A stretch of DNA of 10,515 nt, taken from positions 1-10,515 of the forward strand of contig JAOUNC010000059.1 in assembly GCA_029881175.1 (NCBI GenBank), read 5' to 3'. This DNA comes from Nitrospirota bacterium. GTDB taxonomy: Bacteria > Nitrospirota > Nitrospiria > Nitrospirales > UBA8639. This document shows positions 5,753-10,515 of this stretch, in pieces (the stretch's first letter is position 1; every line of letters starts with the position of its first letter). The notes under the pieces are model-generated. The model was not told where the DNA came from. It saw only the letters and a program-made list of their open reading frames with translations, and made no database searches. The position numbers and the translations under genes are program-made.

Positions 5753-6700
5753 TCAGACTGACATGGCTCCCGAAGAAGCTTTCAGAGGAATGGGAACATG
5801 TGGCAATGTCGTCGTTCCCATTGAGACATCGAAGACCATCCAATGGGTATCCCGGCGCAATTGGGCTGCAGCTTCCCTGGCCGCGTCACATGTCAGAAAC
5901 ACACCAAACACGGTCGCTCCACTTCCCGACAGCAATGAGGCCTGTGCGCCAAGCGCCAAGAGCTTCTCTTTAATAAATCCCAAAATCGGGTACAAAGGAA
6001 ACAGGGGCGATTCAAAATCATTCTCCATGGCCACGATCACTTCATCCCAGGACACTGGACATGAACGTTCTCGCGCTTCGGCCCATGAGCGCACTGGAAT
6101 CGCACCAGCCCGATGGGAGGCTAATTGCTCATATGCCCATTTGGTCTGAATGGGAAACCCCGGATTCACCAACACCACCCATCGTTCCCCCTCAATTGCG
6201 TAGGGAGTTACTTCCTGTCCCCAGCCCTGAACAACTGCACAGGGCGCGTGAAAAAAGAAGGGAATATCGCTACCCAACGCTGCACCAACATCGCACAACT
6301 CCGAAAGACCCCATTCTAGCTTAAGCAACTTCACGCAACCATAGATGGTGGAGGCCGCATCACTACTCCCCCCTCCCAAACCCGCCGCTAAGGGAATGGC
6401 TTTTTTGAGTTCGATATCCACTCCGACTGATCGTTCGGCACGTCGTAGCACGGCTTCGGCAGCTCGATACACCAGATTACCTCGATCAACGGGCAAATCC
6501 GCATTTTCACAGGTCAACCGTACCTGATCATGACCCGTGTTCAACCGGATCCGCAGTTGATCGAACACATTCACCGCATGCATCAAGGACCATAGACCGT
6601 GATATCCATTGGGCAAGCAATCCAGCACGCGAATCAACAGATTCACCTTGCCGGGAGCCTGCACAACAATTTCGTTTTCGAAGTCAACATCCTCACCCAC
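5753..6700 (-). CDS. ispE: 4-diphosphocytidyl-2-C-methyl-D-erythritol kinase
   Basis: IspE phosphorylates CDP-methylerythritol with ATP in the MEP pathway to isopentenyl diphosphate. It is a GHMP kinase: substrate-side PGKVNLL with catalytic Lys18, the glycine-rich ATP loop PLAAGLGGGSSDAAS (103-117), catalytic Asp145 in GSDIPFF, and the C-terminal SGSGATVFGVF motif (258-268). The length of 315 residues is slightly above the usual 280-300. I chose the GTG at 6698-6700 because AAGGAGGAG lies 6 bases upstream and it puts the lysine motif close to the N terminus; an open frame continues upstream but would overlap pilC. The start is 14 bases after the pilC stop, so ispE looks co-transcribed with the pilus genes, a context unrelated to its metabolic role. 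Most use PAKxN rather than PGKVN; this is minor. Confidence 0.95.
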   Translation of the reverse strand: MGEDVDFENEIVVQAPGKVNLLIRVLDCLPNGYHGLWSLMHAVNVFDQLRIRLNTGHDQVRLTCENADLPVDRGNLVYRAAEAVLRRAERSVGVDIELKKAIPLAAGLGGGSSDAASTIYGCVKLLKLEWGLSELCDVGAALGSDIPFFFHAPCAVVQGWGQEVTPYAIEGERWVVLVNPGFPIQTKWAYEQLASHRAGAIPVRSWAEARERSCPVSWDEVIVAMENDFESPLFPLYPILGFIKEKLLALGAQASLLSGSGATVFGVFLTCDAAREAAAQLRRDTHWMVFDVSMGTTTLPHVPIPLKASSGAMSV

Positions 6701-6714
6701 GTTTTCTCCTCCTT

Positions 6715-7935
6715 CTATCCGATAACTGATCCAATGGAAAAAATGGGAAGATACATGGCCACAACGACAAGAGCAATCCCACTGCCCACCACAATGATCA
6801 CACAAGGCTCCAGCACCGAAGTCAACGTCGCAATCACACGATCCACTTCTTGCTCAAACAACTCGGCAATTTTCTCAAGCATGGCATCTAACGATCCAGT
6901 TGATTCTCCGACTTTGATCATTTGTGTCACCAGGGGCGGAAACATGCCACTCGCCCGCAAGGTCTCCGAAAGCGGCTTCCCATCTTGAACATCCGCAGCC
7001 GCACGTTTCAGGCTTTGTTCGATCACCCTATTACCCGTCACTGTGCCTGCTACCGCCAGCGCCGCTAACAAAGGCACCCCTCGACGAACCAAAAAGCCCA
7101 AGGTTCTCGCAAATCGCACAATTGCCGTTTTTCTGAAAATGGCACCCAAGAATGGAAGACGCAAAATGGCCCCGTCAATGACCTGTCGGCTTTTGGCATG
7201 AGCCAGCATAAAACGGCTGCCGACAACCAGACTGGCAAAAATTCCCATTAAGACCAGCGCATGCTCTCGTATGCTATCCGCAAGATGAATGACAACTTGG
7301 GTCAACCAAGGAAGGGATTCCCCAAACTCTTGGAACAGTCCGGAAAAGAGGGGAACGACCCAAACAAGCAAAAAAACCAATACGGTGCAGGCCACCATCA
7401 CCAGTAAGGCCGGATAGGCCAACGCAGACAGAATTTTTGCCCGCAATTTGGCCTGTTTATCTAAATACACCCCCAACTGGAACAAGCTTTCATCTAAACG
7501 CCCGGTTGTTTCTCCCACTTCGACCATCCGCCGATAAAAATCATGAAAGATGGTCGGGAAATGCCCAAGAGCCTTGGCCAACAACACCCCATGTTCAACC
7601 TCATCGCGTATATGGCTGAGCACAGGTTGCCAGGCAGGATTCTCTGTCTCGGTTCCCAGAATATCCAAACATTCCAAAAGCGGCACCCCTGCCCGAATCA
7701 ACGTGGCAAATTGATGGGTAAAGAGGACCACTTCTTTGCTAGTGACTCGCGGTTTGGTCCAGGACACTGCCCATTGCCTCATATCAAATCCATGAGAAAC
7801 CTGTTCAGTCAAACGCGTCACCAACAGGTCCTGCCGTCGAAGGCCTTGAATAGCTTCATGAGAGGTAGTCGCCGCAATTTCCCCCTGCATAGAGGTTCCC
7901 TCTCCATTTTTCGCAGTGTATTGAAAAACCGGCAT
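6715..7935 (-). CDS. pilC: Type IV pilus inner-membrane platform protein PilC (GspF family)
   Basis: PilC is the cytoplasmic-membrane platform on which the PilB and PilT motors act to insert or remove pilin. The 406 residues are the normal length. There are two homologous T2SSF domains, about 68-195 and 271-395. Each has the typical pattern, with an (R)xGVPLL segment early (82-87 and 285-290) and VGE(T/S)TG.LD late (139-148 and 342-350). Hydrophobic membrane segments lie at about 172-196, 224-243 and 376-397. The ATG at 7933-7935 gives the characteristic MPxFxYxA beginning; an upstream TTG extension at 8034 is unlike the family. An AGAAGG lies very close to the ATG and a GAGGA 13 bases upstream. 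The 107-base gap to pilT carries no gene. Confidence 0.95.
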   Translation of the reverse strand: MPVFQYTAKNGEGTSMQGEIAATTSHEAIQGLRRQDLLVTRLTEQVSHGFDMRQWAVSWTKPRVTSKEVVLFTHQFATLIRAGVPLLECLDILGTETENPAWQPVLSHIRDEVEHGVLLAKALGHFPTIFHDFYRRMVEVGETTGRLDESLFQLGVYLDKQAKLRAKILSALAYPALLVMVACTVLVFLLVWVVPLFSGLFQEFGESLPWLTQVVIHLADSIREHALVLMGIFASLVVGSRFMLAHAKSRQVIDGAILRLPFLGAIFRKTAIVRFARTLGFLVRRGVPLLAALAVAGTVTGNRVIEQSLKRAAADVQDGKPLSETLRASGMFPPLVTQMIKVGESTGSLDAMLEKIAELFEQEVDRVIATLTSVLEPCVIIVVGSGIALVVVAMYLPIFSIGSVIG

Positions 7936-8042
7936 CGCCTTCTTGCTATCCTCGTGATCTTGCTGACTTAATGAACACGTTGCCCATATCCACCATATGC
8001 ACTCCACGGCTCCGTAGCTTATACCCCAGAGCAAGAGGATAA

Positions 8043-9116
8043 TCAGACATGCCTAGTCCGTTCCAGCAATTTGGTTAATTCTTCGGGAAACATCGTCAAT
8101 TCTAATGCCAACTCAGAGCCAATAACCTCTTGACGACACAATTTGGCAAGAGATTGATTCATCGTCTGCATGCCATATTGTGATTGTCCGGTCTGCATCA
8201 TGGAATAGATTTGGTGCAACTTATCTTCACGAATAAGGTTGCGAATGGCAGGAGAGAGAATCAAAATCTCTAAAGCCAATGCCCGTCCTGGCCCTTTCAC
8301 GCAAGGCAACAGCCGCTGTGAAAGAATCCCTTCCAAAACCATCGACAACTGAATACGCACTTCCTGCTGTTGATGGGCGGGAAAAACTGAAATCAGCCTC
8401 GTCAACGACTGAATGGAAGAATTGGTATGCAACGTGGCCACGGTCAAATGTCCAGTTTCCGCCATAGTCAGGGCCGCTTGAATTGTCTCACGGTCCCGCA
8501 ATTCCCCTAAAAACACCACATCAGGATCTTGTCTCAAAATACCTTTAAGCGCCGCCTGAAACTCTCGGACATCAGAACCCACTTCTAACTGAGAGACTAA
8601 ACTCTTTTTGTGGGGGTGAAGAATCTCAATCGGATCTTCCAGCGAAACAATATGAGCCCGCCGTTCCTGATTCACCTGATCGAGCATGGCCGCCAACGTG
8701 GTGCTTTTCCCACTGCCTGTTGGACCCGTCACGAGAACCAAACCCTGCGATTTTTGCATCAACCCTCTGGCAGCAGACGGCAACCCTAATTCATCTATGG
8801 AGGGTATGGATTCGGAAACTGCACGGACCGCCATCGCCAACGAACCCCGTTGAGTATACAGATGAAACCGAAATCTCCCTGCCTCCTGTAACGTGTATGC
8901 CCCATCCCATTCACCGGACTCCGCCAACTCCCGTTGGTGCTCTTTGGTCAGCAAACTTTCGGCTAAATCGCTTACATTCCGACTCGTCAACATGGCCGCC
9001 TGCGGCATCGGCTTCAAGCGCCCATCGACACGAAGTCGAGGCACACTGCCGGCCACCAGATGTAAATCCGATGCCTGCTGCTGTCGTACCTCACGTAACA
9101 ACTCTAACAGTTCCAT
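8043..9116 (-). CDS. pilT: Type IV pilus retraction ATPase PilT
   Basis: PilT is the hexameric ATPase that powers pilus retraction and twitching motility, acting at the inner face of the membrane with PilC. Numbered from the ATG at 9116 (357 residues) it shows the N-terminal ASDLHL at 15-20, Walker A GPTGSGKST (131-139), an Asp box around SLEDPIE (158-164), Walker B with Glu205 in LGELRDRET, and a His box TGHLTVATLHT (221-231). It also has AIRNLIRE at 290-297, which marks PilT rather than PilB. The ATG places ASDLHL at the spacing usual for PilT. An alternative GTG at 9123-9125 would overlap the pilB stop by 4 bases (GTGA) with GAGGGG just upstream; I cannot decide firmly between the two. Either way translation is probably coupled to pilB. 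Confidence 0.95.
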   Translation of the reverse strand: MELLELLREVRQQQASDLHLVAGSVPRLRVDGRLKPMPQAAMLTSRNVSDLAESLLTKEHQRELAESGEWDGAYTLQEAGRFRFHLYTQRGSLAMAVRAVSESIPSIDELGLPSAARGLMQKSQGLVLVTGPTGSGKSTTLAAMLDQVNQERRAHIVSLEDPIEILHPHKKSLVSQLEVGSDVREFQAALKGILRQDPDVVFLGELRDRETIQAALTMAETGHLTVATLHTNSSIQSLTRLISVFPAHQQQEVRIQLSMVLEGILSQRLLPCVKGPGRALALEILILSPAIRNLIREDKLHQIYSMMQTGQSQYGMQTMNQSLAKLCRQEVIGSELALELTMFPEELTKLLERTRHV

Positions 9117-9121
9117 TTCCC

Positions 9122-10515
9122 TCACAGTCCCCTCACGTTCCTAGCGGGGGAGCCCTCGTCGCTCGTTTCCGTCAAAATTTCACTTACCGTCGTCTGCCCT
9201 TGCTGCAGAGCGGATAACCCGGCTTGCCGCAATGTCCGAAATCCTTCCTGAATAGCACAAGCTCTCAGCTCATTGGTGGAAACACGACCGAGGATTTTGT
9301 GATGCAACCGCTCAACCATTGGCAGGGTTTCAAATAATGCGAGGCGCCCTTTGTATCCAGTCAGATGACATTGATCGCACCCACGACCCTTCATCGCTTG
9401 CACCGAATCAATCAAGTCATCGCCAATCCCTAAGTCACGCAAATGCGCCGGCGAGACCACGTCCGGTTCGGCACAATGTCGGCAAATTTTCCGTACCAAC
9501 CGTTGGCCAATAATAAGCGAAACTGCAGAGGAAACCAGGAACGGCTCGATCCCCATATCAATCAGACGCGTAATAGCCCCAGGGCCATTCATAGTATGAA
9601 GCGTGGATAAGACTCGATGGCCTGTCAAGGCTGCTTGAATGGCAATTTGCGCCGTCTCCCGATCACGTATTTCACCGACCATCATCACATCGGGATCCTG
9701 CCGTAAAAATGACCGCAACCCAGTCGAAAAGCTTAAGCCGATCTCTTCGTGAATTTGCAATTGATTAATTCCCTGAATCTGAAACTCCACAGGATCCTCA
9801 ACGGTCACAATATTCATTTGCGGCGTATTGAGAAACTGCAATGCACTATAAAGCGTCGTGGTTTTCCCACTTCCAGTAGGCCCGGTCACTAAAATCATGC
9901 CATAGGGGTTTTCCAAGGCCGTGGTCACTCGATCTAAATCGGGTTGGTCCATCCCCAGGTTCGTCAAATGCAAGGCCAACCCCGACTGATTCAATAGCCG
10001 CAAGACCGCTTTTTCGCCAAAAAAACAAGGTAAAATCGCCACTCGAATATCGACATGTGGAAACCCTGCAATGTTCATTCGCCCATCTTGAGGCAATCGC
10101 CGCTCCGCAATATCTAAATTTGAAAGAATTTTGAGACGAGCCAGCAAGGGCTGATGGATGTCTTTGGGTAGATTGTGTATTGGTCGCAACACACCATCTA
10201 ACCGGAACCGAATGCGGATCATCTTTTCTAGCGGTTCAATATGAATGTCGCTCGCCTCCATCTCAATGGCTTGCTGAACCAGACTATTCACCACATCCAC
10301 CGCCGAGGCATCCGGCTCAATCCTCGCGTGAAGTTTCGCAACCGAGGCCGAATGAGCATCAAGGCCAGGCTTCGGATCTTGGCCCCTGGCAAACTTGGGT
10401 GGAGCAATTGCGGGCTGGCGGCCTCCCTGACTAGCCTCGGAATTGATTTTTCCAAATCCTGCCGAGATAGTCCCATTTGAGGATGAGCCATTCTGGGGCC
10501 GGTCATAAGCCTGAC
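9122..10515 (-). CDS. pilB: Type IV pilus assembly ATPase PilB, C-terminal 463 residues (5' end beyond window)
   Basis: PilB/GspE-type ATPases drive pilus extension. The open frame runs off the right edge, so the N-terminal MshEN/GSPII_E region and the start are missing; the GTG at 10300 is an internal codon. Counted from the edge, a Gly/Ser/Pro-rich linker (about 1-68) leads to the N2 domain with ASDIHIEP (87-94), then Walker A GPTGSGKTT (211-219), VEDPVE (238-243), Walker B MMVGEIRD (277-284) and the His box with STLHT (303-307). Four cysteines in two CxxC pairs (344/347 and 379/382) form the zinc knuckle typical of PilB/GspE and absent from PilT. Immediate linkage to pilT and pilC favours PilB over a type II secretion GspE. 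Confidence 0.93.
   Translation of the reverse strand, partial: QAYDRPQNGSSSNGTISAGFGKINSEASQGGRQPAIAPPKFARGQDPKPGLDAHSASVAKLHARIEPDASAVDVVNSLVQQAIEMEASDIHIEPLEKMIRIRFRLDGVLRPIHNLPKDIHQPLLARLKILSNLDIAERRLPQDGRMNIAGFPHVDIRVAILPCFFGEKAVLRLLNQSGLALHLTNLGMDQPDLDRVTTALENPYGMILVTGPTGSGKTTTLYSALQFLNTPQMNIVTVEDPVEFQIQGINQLQIHEEIGLSFSTGLRSFLRQDPDVMMVGEIRDRETAQIAIQAALTGHRVLSTLHTMNGPGAITRLIDMGIEPFLVSSAVSLIIGQRLVRKICRHCAEPDVVSPAHLRDLGIGDDLIDSVQAMKGRGCDQCHLTGYKGRLALFETLPMVERLHHKILGRVSTNELRACAIQEGFRTLRQAGLSALQQGQTTVSEILTETSDEGSPARNVRGL

Noticed and set aside
6701..6805. Upstream start for ispE at 6805
   Set aside because: It would overlap pilC by about 90 bases and add Cys/His-rich residues not found in IspE; the GTG at 6700 has an excellent ribosome site.
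7936..8034. TTG start at 8034 for pilC, adding 33 residues
   Set aside because: The ATG at 7935 gives the typical PilC N terminus MPxFxYxA; the extension shows no family likeness.

Overview
This window reads as an ordinary chromosomal housekeeping stretch from a Gram-negative-type bacterium with type IV pilus machinery. Base composition looks close to 50% G+C by eye. The order pilB-pilT-pilC-ispE-prs-rplY-pth, and the general look of the Prs, L25 and IspE proteins, suggest Nitrospirota or a deltaproteobacteria-like lineage. A moderately low-GC Nitrospira relative is my best guess, but it is an impression and has not been tested by search. I see no transposase, phage gene, CRISPR array or broken gene.

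Layout from left to right. Bases 1-767 (minus strand) hold the first 255 codons of purA, which runs off the left edge. Bases 768-1150 are a divergent control region. It holds a good sigma70-like promoter firing left into purA, a hairpin plus T8 tract only a few bases after the predicted purA start site, a 7-bp inverted repeat just upstream of that promoter, and a second promoter firing right into tRNA-Ala(GGC) at 1151-1226. A YheS-like ABC-F ATPase gene (1326-3167, plus strand) follows. Its probable intrinsic terminator (3317-3356) overlaps the stop codon of the convergent pth gene.

From 3349 to the right edge everything is on the minus strand, so transcription runs right to left: pilB (5' end off the window), pilT, pilC, ispE, prs, rplY (long, CTC-type L25), pth. 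The spacing is tight at pilB/pilT, pilC/ispE and rplY/pth. A fresh TTGACA promoter sits between ispE and prs, so prs-rplY-pth can be transcribed independently of the pilus genes.

Functionally there are three groups: the pilus motor set (assembly ATPase PilB, retraction ATPase PilT, platform protein PilC); central metabolism (IspE of the MEP isoprenoid pathway, Prs making PRPP, PurA making adenylosuccinate); and translation (tRNA-Ala, L25, peptidyl-tRNA hydrolase, ABC-F factor). I did not find a convincing new biological system. The items most worth a second look are the start-proximal attenuator-like hairpin of purA and the slippage-prone G tracts in purA and prs.
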